From the NCBI RefSeq assembly GCF_028551275.1, contig NZ_CP117025.1:925501-989500 (forward strand): a DNA stretch of 64,000 nt, read 5' to 3'. Below the pieces are notes generated by a model. It saw only the letters and a list, made by a program, of their open reading frames with translations. It was not told the DNA's origin and did not search any database. Below, piece after piece: positions 17,948-24,887 of this stretch (its first letter is position 1; each line of letters opens with the position of its first letter). Made by a program: the position numbers and the translations under genes. The DNA is from Sphingomonas hankookensis. Lineage in GTDB: Bacteria; Pseudomonadota; Alphaproteobacteria; Sphingomonadales; Sphingomonadaceae.

Positions 17948-18143
17948 GGAGGTAGTGCCGAATTGCCGACCGTATCGGCTTCGGTTGTATGGCGGCGATG
18001 TCAAAGAGCGTCGGGTAGACGAGCCCGGTGCGATCGTGTCGTGCCGGCGCGTTGTAGGAAAGTGGTTATTGGGCCTGCATGCCGGCCAGCCTTTTGTCCT
18101 GTTCGGCCTGTACCGGGACGCCGAGCGCGGTGCGCAGACGCAG

Positions 18144-18177
18144 AAAGGGCGGCCTCTTGCGGGGCCGCCCTTTTTTT
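18144..18177. terminator. Bidirectional rho-independent terminator
   Basis: The stem GGGCGGCC (18147-18154) pairs with GGCCGCCC (18163-18170). Seven Ts follow on the plus strand (18171-18177) and AAA precedes the stem, so it could terminate both strands. On the minus strand it is about 175 bp past rpsD. On the plus strand there is no recognised gene for at least 480 bp upstream. Confidence 0.75.
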
Positions 18178-18297
18178 CTGCCAGCGCCATGGGCGAAGCC
18201 GGCTTCGAGGTCGACCATGCCCCCGGCATGGTCTGCGGAATGCGGGGCATTCCGCACCTCGAAACCCGTCGGTCGGGGCCTCGGCCCCGCCGGCCGG

Positions 18298-18350
18298 TCG
18301 CGCTGAGGTGGTGCCTTGGTCCAGCTTTGCTGGACCTTGGCTCAGCGCGA
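18298..18350 (-). other. Long hairpin immediately after rpsD
   Basis: The 10-bp arms TCGCGCTGAG (18298-18307) and CTCAGCGCGA (18341-18350) enclose a second perfect hairpin GGTCCAGC-TTT-GCTGGACC (18318-18336). It sits two bases after the rpsD stop codon. There is no U-run, so it is more likely an mRNA-end stabiliser or repeat remnant than a terminator. Further small hairpins follow up to 18180. Confidence 0.6.
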
Positions 18351-18352
18351 CG

Positions 18353-18964
18353 TCAGCGCGAGTAGAATTCCACCACCAGGTTCGGTTCCATCTTCACCGG
18401 ATAGGGCACTTCGTCCAGCGTCGGAACGCGGGTGAAGGTGACCTTGGTGCCGTCGGTGCCGATGTACTCGGGCACGTCACGCTCGGCGAGGGTCTGCGCT
18501 TCGAGGACCAGCGCCATTTCCTGCGCCTTGGTGCCCAGCGAGATTTCGTCGCCGACATAGCAGCGGCGCGACGCGATGTTGCACTTCACGCCGTTGACGC
18601 GGACGTGGCCGTGGCTGACCAGCTGGCGCGCGGCGAACACGGTCGGCGCGAACTTCGCACGGTACACGATCATGTCGAGGCGCTGTTCGAGCAGGCCGAT
18701 CAGGTTCTGACCGGTGTCGCCCTTCATGCGCGACGCTTCTTCATAGGTGCGCTTGAACTGCTTTTCGGTGACGTCGCCGTAATAGCCCTTCAGCTTCTGC
18801 TTCGCGCGCAGCTGGATGCCGAAGTCCGACATCTTGCCCTTGCGACGCTGACCGTGCTGGCCGGGGCCATATTCACGCTTGTTCACCGGGCTCTTGGGAC
18901 GACCCCAGATATTCTCGCCAAGGCGGCGATCGAGCTTGTACTTGGCGCTGGAGCGCTTCGACAT
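18353..18964 (-). CDS. rpsD: 30S ribosomal protein S4
   Basis: A 203-residue S4 protein beginning [21 protein letters not shown], with the S4 RNA-binding domain in [15 protein letters not shown]...[14 protein letters not shown]. It is a primary 16S rRNA-binding protein that nucleates 30S assembly. As in many alphaproteobacteria it is a stand-alone gene rather than part of the alpha operon. The ATG at 18964 was chosen because the frame further upstream is not S4-like. A hairpin-rich 3' region follows. Confidence 0.97.
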   Translation of the reverse strand: MSKRSSAKYKLDRRLGENIWGRPKSPVNKREYGPGQHGQRRKGKMSDFGIQLRAKQKLKGYYGDVTEKQFKRTYEEASRMKGDTGQNLIGLLEQRLDMIVYRAKFAPTVFAARQLVSHGHVRVNGVKCNIASRRCYVGDEISLGTKAQEMALVLEAQTLAERDVPEYIGTDGTKVTFTRVPTLDEVPYPVKMEPNLVVEFYSR

Positions 18965-19161
18965 GGGTATTTCCAATGCAATCTGGTATGACGTTTGACC
19001 GTCCGGGGACGATCGCGGCTCCCGGTCTTCGCCTCCGACCTGGGTCGGGGCCACCGCTTCACCGGGAATGCGGGGCCGAATTGCGAAGCGGCGCGGTTAG
19101 CCGGGTGCGTGCAAGGAGTCAAGCTGGACAGGGCGGGCGTGGCACGCCACAGCATTCGGCC

Positions 19162-19467
19162 ATGACGATCCTTCCCGGCCCCCAGTGCACCACCATGACC
19201 GAAGTCCGCGCCGGCGTGGACGCCCTCGACCGCGAACTGGTCGCGCTGCTGGCCCGGCGCTTTGCCTATATGGACGCGGCGGCGCGGATCAAGCCGGGGC
19301 GCGAGGCGGTGCGGGACGAGGGGCGCAAGGCTGAGGTCATTGCGAACGCGCGGGCGGCGGCGGTCGCGATGGGCGTGCCGGAGGATGTCGTGGCGGAGCT
19401 GTGGGAGCGGCTGGTCGAGGGGTCGATCGCGTATGAGTTGGCGCGGTTCGACGCTATGCGGGGGTAG
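19162..19467 (+). CDS. Chorismate mutase (AroQ class)
   Basis: A 101-residue all-helical protein with the AroQ signature: VRAGVDALDRELVALLARR, then RIKPGREAVRDEGRKAEVI and a C-terminal helix. It converts chorismate to prephenate at the head of Phe/Tyr synthesis. The size fits a free-standing mutase; isochorismate-pyruvate lyase (PchB-like) is a related possibility, since several PchB enzymes share this fold. The ATG at 19162 was chosen because it directly precedes the domain. It is divergent from rpsD. A family A repeat begins 20 bp after the stop. Confidence 0.85.
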   Translation: MTILPGPQCTTMTEVRAGVDALDRELVALLARRFAYMDAAARIKPGREAVRDEGRKAEVIANARAAAVAMGVPEDVVAELWERLVEGSIAYELARFDAMRG

Positions 19468-19487
19468 GTCCTTTCCCATTCCCTACT

Positions 19488-19607
19488 CCGTTTGCTTCGA
19501 GCGCAGGTTCGAGCCTGTCGAGAACCGTAGTCGAGAAGGGGGTGCCCCAAGCGGCGCGTTCTCGACGGACGCTTCTCGACAAGCTCGAACCTGCTCGAAC
19601 CGAACGG
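19488..19607. repeat. Family A palindromic repeat, 120 bp, copy 2
   Basis: Same length as the copy at 5161-5280, in opposite orientation, with 7 mismatches over 120 positions by eye. It lies in the gap between the chorismate mutase stop and the stop of the GIY-YIG/TrmJ gene, so it is downstream of both. Confidence 0.85.
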
Positions 19608-19617
19608 ATTTCGAGTA

Positions 19618-20676
19618 TTATCGCCGCCGTTTCGCCCCATCCAGCGCCGACAGCACCCCGCGCATCGTCCGCACTTCCTGCGACGTCCAGCCGGCCTTCG
19701 TCAGCAGCGTCCTGAGCGTCCGGCGCGAGGTCGCCGCGCGTTCGGGGGGATAGAAGAAGCGCGCGGCTTCCAGCATGTCGTCGAGCTGGCCGATCATGCC
19801 CTCCAACTCCTGGTGCGGGGCGGGGGCGCCCAGGTCGACGGTCGGCGGGCTGGCCAGCCCTTCGCCCTTCGACCATTCGTACGCGACGAGGATCACCGCC
19901 TGGGCGAGGTTGAGCGAGCCGAATTCGGGGTTGATCGGTACGGTCAGGATGGTGCGGGCCAGCGCGACGTCGTCGGTTTCGAGGCCGGAGCGTTCGGGGC
20001 CGAACAGGATCGCCGAGCGGCCCGGTTCGGCGCGGATCGCCTGCGCGGCGGCTTCTGGGGTGACGACCGGCTTGGTGATGCCGCGCTTGCGGACGGTGGT
20101 GGCGTAGACATGCGCGCAGTCGGCGACCGCTTCGGCGACGGTGTCGTAGACGGTGGCGTCACGCAGCACCTGGTCGGCGCCGCTGGCGGCGGGGCCGGCT
20201 TCGGGATTGGGCCAGCCGTCGCGCGGGGCGACGAGGCGCATTTCGACGAGGCCGAAGTTCAGCATGGCGCGCGCGGCCTTGCCGATATTCTGGCCGAGTT
20301 GCGGGCGGACGAGGACGATGACGGGTGGCTTCCCGACATCTTCGGCTTTCTCGCCGTTTGTCCTGAGTAGGGGCTGAGCCTGTCGAAGACCCGTATCGAA
20401 GGACTTGCGGGCAAGCGCGCTGACGGTAGCCCAATCGGCACCTATCAGCGCTTTTTTCTTCGCACGCGACCATCCCTTCAGGCGGGTTTCGGCGGCGACT
20501 GCTTCCTCGCGCGTGGGGAAGCTCTCGCTCCAGACCAGTTCGACGGGCAGCCGGCTGGCAGTAAAACCCGGAATTTCGCCGGACTGATGCTGTGCGATCC
20601 GCCGTTCCAGATCGTCCGTATGCCCGACATAATATTTTCCGTCGGCGCAATGGAGCATGTACGTGGCGAAACTCAT
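19618..20676 (-). CDS. trmJ: GIY-YIG endonuclease domain fused to tRNA (cytidine/uridine-2'-O-)-methyltransferase TrmJ
   Basis: A single 352-residue frame. Residues 1 to about 90 form a UPF0213-type GIY-YIG nuclease domain (YMLHCADGKYYVGHTDDL, ERRIAQHQSG, SRLPVELVW, AETRLKGWSR). About residues 92-109 (SFDTGLRQAQPLLRTNG) are encoded by a family B repeat (20354-20404). From VIVLVRPQLGQNIGKAARA to the end it is TrmJ, a SPOUT methyltransferase for position 32 of tRNAs, with the knot motif ILFGPERSGLE and NLAQAVILVAYEW. Between repeat and TrmJ domain there is no in-frame ATG, GTG or TTG, so TrmJ appears to depend on the nuclease start. The ribosome binding site (GAAGGA, 8 nt before the ATG) lies inside the second, inverted family B copy (20681-20732). 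A fusion of this kind is unusual; whether both domains are active is unknown. Confidence 0.8.
   Translation of the reverse strand: MSFATYMLHCADGKYYVGHTDDLERRIAQHQSGEIPGFTASRLPVELVWSESFPTREEAVAAETRLKGWSRAKKKALIGADWATVSALARKSFDTGLRQAQPLLRTNGEKAEDVGKPPVIVLVRPQLGQNIGKAARAMLNFGLVEMRLVAPRDGWPNPEAGPAASGADQVLRDATVYDTVAEAVADCAHVYATTVRKRGITKPVVTPEAAAQAIRAEPGRSAILFGPERSGLETDDVALARTILTVPINPEFGSLNLAQAVILVAYEWSKGEGLASPPTVDLGAPAPHQELEGMIGQLDDMLEAARFFYPPERAATSRRTLRTLLTKAGWTSQEVRTMRGVLSALDGAKRRR
20354..20404. repeat. Family B repeat arm, translated as part of the GIY-YIG/TrmJ gene
   Basis: Begins CCGTTTGTCCTGAGTAG and ends TATCGAAGGAC on the plus strand. It matches the left arm at 5368-5418 and is the inverse of 20681-20732. 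Here it is within an open reading frame. Confidence 0.85.
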
Positions 20677-20680
20677 GGCG

Positions 20681-20732
20681 GTCCTTCGATACGCGTCTTC
20701 GACTTCGCTCAGCCGCTACTCAGGACGAACGG
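20681..20732. repeat. Family B repeat arm upstream of the GIY-YIG start
   Basis: Begins GTCCTTCGATACGCG and ends CAGGACGAACGG, the inverse of the copy at 20354-20404. It begins 5 bp upstream of the ATG of the minus-strand GIY-YIG gene; its terminal GAAGGA (minus strand) is correctly placed to act as the Shine-Dalgarno sequence. Confidence 0.85.
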
Positions 20733-20775
20733 TGGCGGGAAGGCTGATGTCCTACTGCCCGAACCGGATGGGGGG

Positions 20776-20839
20776 AAGGGGGTGCCCCAAGCGACCTACC
20801 CCTCTTCTCGACAGGCTCGAAGCTGCTCGAACTGAACGG
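20776..20839. repeat. Family A repeat, half copy
   Basis: Runs from GGGGGTGCCCCAAGC to CTCGAACTGAACGG. It matches the second half of the copy at 19488-19607 but lacks the first half. With the full copy it brackets the GIY-YIG/TrmJ gene. Confidence 0.7.
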
Positions 20840-20842
20840 AGT

Positions 20843-20880
20843 GGGCAGGGGCAGGGGCAGGGGCAGGGGCAGGGCAGGGG
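20843..20880. repeat. Tandem hexamer repeat (GGGGCA)n
   Basis: About six consecutive GGGGCA-type units, the last ones shortened by one G. The tract ends one base before the nrdR stop codon region (TAA on minus, 20882-20884), so length changes would alter only the 3' untranslated region. Confidence 0.8.
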
Positions 20881-20881
20881 G

Positions 20882-21343
20882 TTACCCCTTTGCCGCATCC
20901 CCGACCGTGCCCGCAAATTCCTCGAAATCCTTCGCCTCGCGGAAGTCCTTGTAGACGCTGGCGAAGCGGATGTACGCGACGGGATCGAGACCCTGCAGCC
21001 CTTCCATCACCAGTTCGCCAATCCGGCCCGAGGGGACTTCGCTGTCGCCGGTGGTCTCCAGTTGCCGCTGTATGCCTGACACCAGCCGTTCGACCTGTGC
21101 CGGGGTGATCGGCCGCTTGCGACAGGCGGTGGCGACCGAGCGGAGCAGCTTGTCGCGGTCGAAGGCCTGGCGGCGGTCGCCGGACTTCACGACGGTCAGG
21201 TCGCGCAGCTGGATGCGTTCGAAGGTGGTGAAGCGCGCGCCGCAGCCCGAACATTGTCGGCGGCGGCGGATGGCGGCGCCGTCGTCGCTGGGGCGGCTGT
21301 CTTTTACCTGACTGTCTTCATGGGCGCAGAAGGGACAGCGCAT
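20882..21343 (-). CDS. nrdR: Transcriptional repressor NrdR
   Basis: A 153-residue protein with the N-terminal zinc ribbon ([18 protein letters not shown]... [13 protein letters not shown]) followed by the ATP-cone nucleotide-binding domain ([20 protein letters not shown]... [14 protein letters not shown]). NrdR senses the ATP/dATP balance and represses ribonucleotide reductase genes. The ATG at 21343 has AGGAAG about 5 nt upstream. It lies downstream of glyA and a small membrane-type protein, but a terminator separates it from them, so it may depend on read-through or its own promoter. Confidence 0.95.
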   Translation of the reverse strand: MRCPFCAHEDSQVKDSRPSDDGAAIRRRRQCSGCGARFTTFERIQLRDLTVVKSGDRRQAFDRDKLLRSVATACRKRPITPAQVERLVSGIQRQLETTGDSEVPSGRIGELVMEGLQGLDPVAYIRFASVYKDFREAKDFEEFAGTVGDAAKG

Positions 21344-21355
21344 CGATCTTCCTGG

Positions 21356-21392
21356 AAAAACCGCCCGCGCCACCATTTGGCGGCGCGGGCGG
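21356..21392 (-). terminator. Rho-independent terminator between the small gene and nrdR
   Basis: On the minus strand CCGCCCGCGCC (21392-21382) pairs perfectly with GGCGCGGGCGG (21371-21361) around a 10-nt loop, followed by TTTTT (21360-21356). It ends the glyA/small-gene transcript just before the nrdR start and may act as an attenuator for nrdR. Confidence 0.8.
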
Positions 21393-21401
21393 GGTGCCGC
21401 G

Positions 21402-21554
21402 TCAGTAGCGCGGCTTCTTGTTCGCCTTGTAATAAGCATAGCCGGCGCCGGCGGCGGCGCCGATCAGCGGACCGACAAAGGGAACCGGAATCGCGATCAC
21501 TGCGCCCAGAGCACCCCATTTCGCCATGCTCTTGCCGACCGACTTGTCCTGCAT
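21402..21554 (-). CDS. Small 50-residue protein with glycine/alanine-rich hydrophobic segment
   Basis: Starts [19 protein letters not shown] and ends [10 protein letters not shown]. The middle has a hydrophobic stretch ([26 protein letters not shown]), like a short membrane or glycine-zipper segment, with basic ends. AAGGAG lies 8 nt before the ATG at 21554, and the gene begins 12 bp after the glyA stop, so it is very probably cotranscribed with glyA and ends at the terminator at 21356-21392. No known family was recognised. It is too short for usual ORF cut-offs and easy to miss. Confidence 0.75.
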   Translation of the reverse strand: MQDKSVGKSMAKWGALGAVIAIPVPFVGPLIGAAAGAGYAYYKANKKPRY

Positions 21555-21566
21555 CTTTCGAACTCC

Positions 21567-22862
21567 TTACAGACCCGGATAGATCGGGAACCGCTCGCAC
21601 AGCGCCCGAACCCGTGCCTTAACGTCCGCCTCGACGGCAGGGTCCCCGGCCTCGCCCTTGTTGCGCAGGCCGTCGAGCACGTCGGCGACCATGTGGCCGA
21701 TCTCGGCGAATTCGGCCTTGCCGAAGCCGCGGGTGGTGCCGGCGGGCGACCCGACGCGGATGCCGCTGGTCTTGACCGGGGGGAGGGGATCGAACGGGAT
21801 GCCGTTCTTGTTGCAAGTGATCGCCGCACGCTCCAGCGCTTCGTCGGCATCCTTGCCGGTGACGCCAAGCGGGGTGAGGTCGATCAGCGCGAGGTGGGTG
21901 TCGGTGCCGCCCGCGACGATGTTCGCACCGCGATCCTTGAGGGTGGCGGCCAGCACCTGCGCATTTTCGACGACGGCGCGGATATAGTCCTTGAACTCAG
22001 GCCGCAGCGCTTCGCCGAACGCGACCGCCTTGGCCGCGATCACGTGCATCAGCGGGCCACCCTGCAGCCCCGGGAACACCGCCGAGTTGATCTTCTTGGC
22101 GATGGCTTCGTCGTTGGTCAGCACCATGCCGCCGCGCGGGCCGCGCAGCGTCTTGTGCGTGGTGGTGGTGACAACATCGGCATGGCCGAACGGGGTCGGG
22201 TGCAGGCCCGCAGCGACGATGCCGGCGAAATGCGCCATGTCGACCATGAACTTGGCGCCGACTTCATCGGCGATCGCGCGGAACTTGGCGAAGTCGATAT
22301 GGCGCGGATAGGCCGAACCGCCGGCGATGATGAGCGTCGGACGGTGTTCGCGGGCGAGCGCCGCGACCTGATCGTAATCGATCAGGTGCGTCTCGCGGTC
22401 GACGCCGTACTGGACCGCGTTGAACCACTTGCCCGACATCGCCGCCTTGGCACCATGCGTCAGGTGACCGCCGGCGTCGAGGCTCATGCCCATGATCGTG
22501 TCGCCGGGCTTGGTCAGCGCCAGCATCACCGCGCCGTTCGCCTGCGCACCCGAATGCGGTTGGACGTTGACGAAGCCGCAGCCGAACAGCTGCTTGGCGC
22601 GGTCGATCGCCAGCTGCTCGACCTCGTCCGAGGGGTGGCAGCCCTGATAGTAACGCTTGCCGGGATAGCCCTCGGCGTACTTGTTGGTGAAGACCGAGCC
22701 TTGCGCCTCAAGCACCGCCTTCGACACGATGTTTTCCGACGCGATCAGCTCGATCTGGTAGCGCTCGCGCTCCAGTTCGTGGGTGACGCCGGCGAACACG
22801 GCGGGGTCGGCATCGGCGAGGCTGGTTTCGAAGAAACCGTCGGGGCGGAACTGGTCGGTCAT
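21567..22862 (-). CDS. glyA: Serine hydroxymethyltransferase
   Basis: A 431-residue PLP enzyme with [35 protein letters not shown], the PLP-Lys motif [16 protein letters not shown], and a normal C-terminus. It interconverts serine and glycine with THF and so provides 5,10-methylene-THF; purU at 4.2 kb acts on the same folate pool. The ATG at 22862 is the family-typical start ([13 protein letters not shown]). rpiB lies upstream on the same strand, but a 486-bp repeat-filled gap separates them, so independent transcription is likely. Confidence 0.96.
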   Translation of the reverse strand: MTDQFRPDGFFETSLADADPAVFAGVTHELERERYQIELIASENIVSKAVLEAQGSVFTNKYAEGYPGKRYYQGCHPSDEVEQLAIDRAKQLFGCGFVNVQPHSGAQANGAVMLALTKPGDTIMGMSLDAGGHLTHGAKAAMSGKWFNAVQYGVDRETHLIDYDQVAALAREHRPTLIIAGGSAYPRHIDFAKFRAIADEVGAKFMVDMAHFAGIVAAGLHPTPFGHADVVTTTTHKTLRGPRGGMVLTNDEAIAKKINSAVFPGLQGGPLMHVIAAKAVAFGEALRPEFKDYIRAVVENAQVLAATLKDRGANIVAGGTDTHLALIDLTPLGVTGKDADEALERAAITCNKNGIPFDPLPPVKTSGIRVGSPAGTTRGFGKAEFAEIGHMVADVLDGLRNKGEAGDPAVEADVKARVRALCERFPIYPGL

Positions 22863-22903
22863 GGGGCGCGGCTCCCGCTGAGAAAGAGGTCGCGCGCGCT
22901 TTA

Positions 22904-23170
22904 GGGTCCAAACGTCATCAGAACAAGGTCGTGACGGAGCGGATTTTGCTGCCAGGCAAGGAGCAAGGAGCGGAGCGATGCTCCAGCATCGTGACCGACG
23001 CGCGACGCCGCTTGGCAGCAAAATCCGCCCGCCGCTCCGCGGTCGATCAAGGAAGGTCATCCACCGCGTCGCTTGCTTGCGCGTAGCGTCGGCTACGCGA
23101 CTACGCTGCGCTTCTTGTAGATGACCTTCCTTGATCGATCACGATCCTTGTTCTGATGACGTTTGGACCC
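22904..23170. repeat. Nested palindrome, 267 bp, able to form a three-way junction
   Basis: The outer arms 22904-22928 (begins GGGTCCAAACGTCATCAG) and 23146-23170 are perfect 25-bp inverses. Inside are two independent perfect stems: 22939-22954 with 23013-23028 (16 bp, GCGGATTTTGCTGCCA) and 23045-23061 with 23120-23136 (17 bp, GATCAAGGAAGGTCATC). Smaller hairpins (GCGTAGC/GCTACGC) lie in the loops. It has no coding capacity that I trust. It occupies the rpiB-glyA gap and could be a structured RNA, a cruciform or a transposable palindrome. Confidence 0.8.
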
Positions 23171-23241
23171 TTTGTCCGGGTGTCATCGAATTGCCACCCG
23201 GGGAATCGGGTTTCGGCGGTGTTCCGCGCTTCCCTATCCGT

Positions 23242-23323
23242 CGTCACCCCGGACTTGATCCGGGGTCCCGCTTTTTACTGCCGTCGAGAAGAAGCGGGAC
23301 CCCGGGTCAAGCCCGGGGTGACG
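23242..23323. repeat. Family C palindromic repeat, copy 2
   Basis: CGTCACCCCGGACTTGATCC on the left, inverted right arm ending GGGGTGACG, spacer CTTTTTACTGCCGTCGAGAA. It lies 25 bp past the rpiB stop. With the 267-bp palindrome it makes up almost the entire 486-bp gap 22863-23348; the remaining about 70 bp (23171-23241) shows nothing recognisable. Confidence 0.85.
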
Positions 23324-23348
23324 GTAAGAGGCGGTCGTCGACGCCCGA

Positions 23349-23789
23349 TCAGGCCGGCGGATTGCCGAGCTTGTCGACGCGGCGCTGGTGGCGGTCGCCG
23401 CCGAACGGGGTGGCGAGGAAGGCGGTGAGGCAGGCCTTCGCCATCTCGGCGCCGATCAGCCGGGCGCCCATCGCGATGACGTTCGCATCGTTATGTTCGC
23501 GCGCCAGCGACGCCGACAGCGGTTCGGACACGAGCGCGCAGCGGCAGCCGGCCACGCGATTGACCGCGATCGAGATGCCGATACCCGATCCACACAAGGC
23601 GACGCCGAAATCGGCCTCGCCGCCGCTAACCGCTTGAGCGAGCTTGTAGCCATAGTCGGGATAATCGACGCTGGTCGTGTCGTGCGGCCCCAGATCGGCG
23701 ACTTCGTGCCCCTGGTCGTGCAACCAAGTGGCGAGTTCTGCCTTGAGCGTCAGGGCGGCGTGGTCGGATGCGAGTGCGATGCGGGCCAT
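23349..23789 (-). CDS. rpiB: Ribose-5-phosphate isomerase B
   Basis: A 146-residue RpiB/LacAB-family isomerase beginning MARIALASDHAALTLK, with the catalytic Cys in ALCGSGIG and the phosphate-binding late HNDANVIAMGARLIG. It interconverts ribose-5-phosphate and ribulose-5-phosphate in the pentose phosphate pathway. Length and start agree with the family. It is divergent from the lipoprotein gene at 23862. RpiB is often adjacent to glyA, consistent with the arrangement here. Confidence 0.93.
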   Translation of the reverse strand: MARIALASDHAALTLKAELATWLHDQGHEVADLGPHDTTSVDYPDYGYKLAQAVSGGEADFGVALCGSGIGISIAVNRVAGCRCALVSEPLSASLAREHNDANVIAMGARLIGAEMAKACLTAFLATPFGGDRHQRRVDKLGNPPA

Positions 23790-23861
23790 GGCGCCGCTTC
23801 TAGCGGTCGGGATACGGCAGCGCTAGGCTGTGTCCAACGACAGGCAGGAAAGGATGAAGGG

Positions 23862-24332
23862 ATGCGTGGAACGATCATCGTAGCGGCTTTGGCGTTGAGC
23901 GCGTGCGGCGCCGACGAGCGACGCAGCGAAGGGGCCGCGACCCAGGCCGAGATCGAGAACAGCGCCGCGACGCCGCTGCCCGCCCCGGTGCCGCCGCGCG
24001 CACCCAGCCCGACCCCGACCCCGACGCCGACCGCCACCGCCACCGCGACGCTGGGCGCCAACCATTATCTCGGCCGCTGGATCGGGGTGGAGGGTATGTA
24101 CCTGAACGTCACCGAACCGGCGCAGGGCGAGGTCAAGCTGGAGATGCAGTACGACCTCGACAACAAGGGCACCTATACCGGCACGATCACGCCCGAAGGC
24201 ATCCGGTTCCAGCGCGGCGGCGAAACGCTGCTGCTGCGGCCGAGCGACGGCGATGCCACCGGCCTTAAATGGCTGGCGGGCAAGAAGGACTGCCTGACCG
24301 TCAAGCCGAGCGAAGGCTATTGCCGTGACTGA
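23862..24332 (+). CDS. Lipoprotein with Pro/Thr-rich linker
   Basis: A 156-residue protein with a lipobox (ALALSAC, Cys about residue 14). A linker at about residues 40-65 is almost only Pro, Thr, Ser and Ala (PSPTPTPTPTATATATL). A small C-terminal domain follows (HYLGRWIGVEGMYLNV ... DCLTVKPSEGYCRD) with two Cys that may form a disulphide. AGGAAAGG precedes the start. The function is unknown. The last 8 bp overlap the next gene, so the two are likely coexpressed. Confidence 0.8.
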   Translation: MRGTIIVAALALSACGADERRSEGAATQAEIENSAATPLPAPVPPRAPSPTPTPTPTATATATLGANHYLGRWIGVEGMYLNVTEPAQGEVKLEMQYDLDNKGTYTGTITPEGIRFQRGGETLLLRPSDGDATGLKWLAGKKDCLTVKPSEGYCRD

Positions 24333-24804
24333 TCCCATGGCCGCATCGACCCCGATCCGGGCGCGGCCGCCGGTGGCGGCGCTGGCGCTGGGCTATGCCG
24401 GGTTGCTGCCGCCGGCCATCGGCATCGCCTGGCGGTTGCTCGACCCGGCCAAGGGCGGCGCGGCCAATGCGCTGGGGCTGTTCTACGCCGCGCTGATCCT
24501 GAGCTTCCTGGGCGGCATGTGGTGGGGCGCGGCGGCGGCGCGGCTGAGCGGGGCGGCGCTGACGCTGTGGCTGGCGATCGCGGTGGTGCCGTCGCTGGTC
24601 GCGCTGGCGGCGGGCGCGGTGCTGTTCACCTCGGTCCTGTCGGGCGCGGCGATCGTCGCCGCCGGGCTGCTCGGATCGCTGCTGGTCGATATGGCGCTGG
24701 TGCGCGCAGGCCATGTTCCGCCGTGGTGGATGCGGCTGCGCGTGCCGTTGTCGGTCGGTCTGGCGGCGCTGACGCTATGCGCGGGGCTGCTGGCTCAGTC
24801 ATGA
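24325..24804 (+). CDS. DUF3429-family membrane protein
   Basis: A 159-residue protein with about five hydrophobic segments. The N-terminal ALALGYAGLLP and the ALILSFLGGMWWG motif are typical of DUF3429 inner-membrane proteins. The function is unknown. It overlaps the upstream lipoprotein gene by 8 bp (start inside its stop region), which argues for translational coupling. Confidence 0.8.
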   Translation: MTDPMAASTPIRARPPVAALALGYAGLLPPAIGIAWRLLDPAKGGAANALGLFYAALILSFLGGMWWGAAAARLSGAALTLWLAIAVVPSLVALAAGAVLFTSVLSGAAIVAAGLLGSLLVDMALVRAGHVPPWWMRLRVPLSVGLAALTLCAGLLAQS

Positions 24805-24887
24805 GTCGCGCGCATTAACGAACTTGCCGTATTTTGCGTGTAGTTCGCTGATTTAAGAGGCAAATAACCCCCGATATCGGTGTGTTC

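Larger units (their letters stand above)
17656..18140. other. Gene-poor region with repeats, between rlpA and the rpsD terminator
   Basis: A 697-bp stretch (17656-18352) without a recognisable gene. It begins with a 22-bp direct repeat (17664-17685 and 17753-17774, core AAAGTTCACTAAGTTCACAC), then a family C palindrome (17864-17947). The block 17948-18140 resembles neither a gene nor a repeat that I know, but ends at a strong terminator and could be an unannotated small RNA. Short open frames here have no family features. Confidence 0.5.

Noticed and set aside
17948..18180. 6S RNA, SRP RNA or RNase P RNA at this locus
   Set aside because: The region lacks the conserved core sequences I know for these RNAs; kept only as a generic small-RNA candidate.
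18066..18257. Short minus-strand frame downstream of rpsD
   Set aside because: Spans the terminator and several hairpins, has no ribosome binding site and no domain features.
20843..20880. CRISPR-like short repeats
   Set aside because: Simple hexamer tract without spacers; no cas genes and no regular repeat-spacer array anywhere in the window.
24805..24887. Promoter for the GGDEF-like gene
   Set aside because: AT-rich sequence is present but no -35/-10 pair with acceptable spacing stood out.
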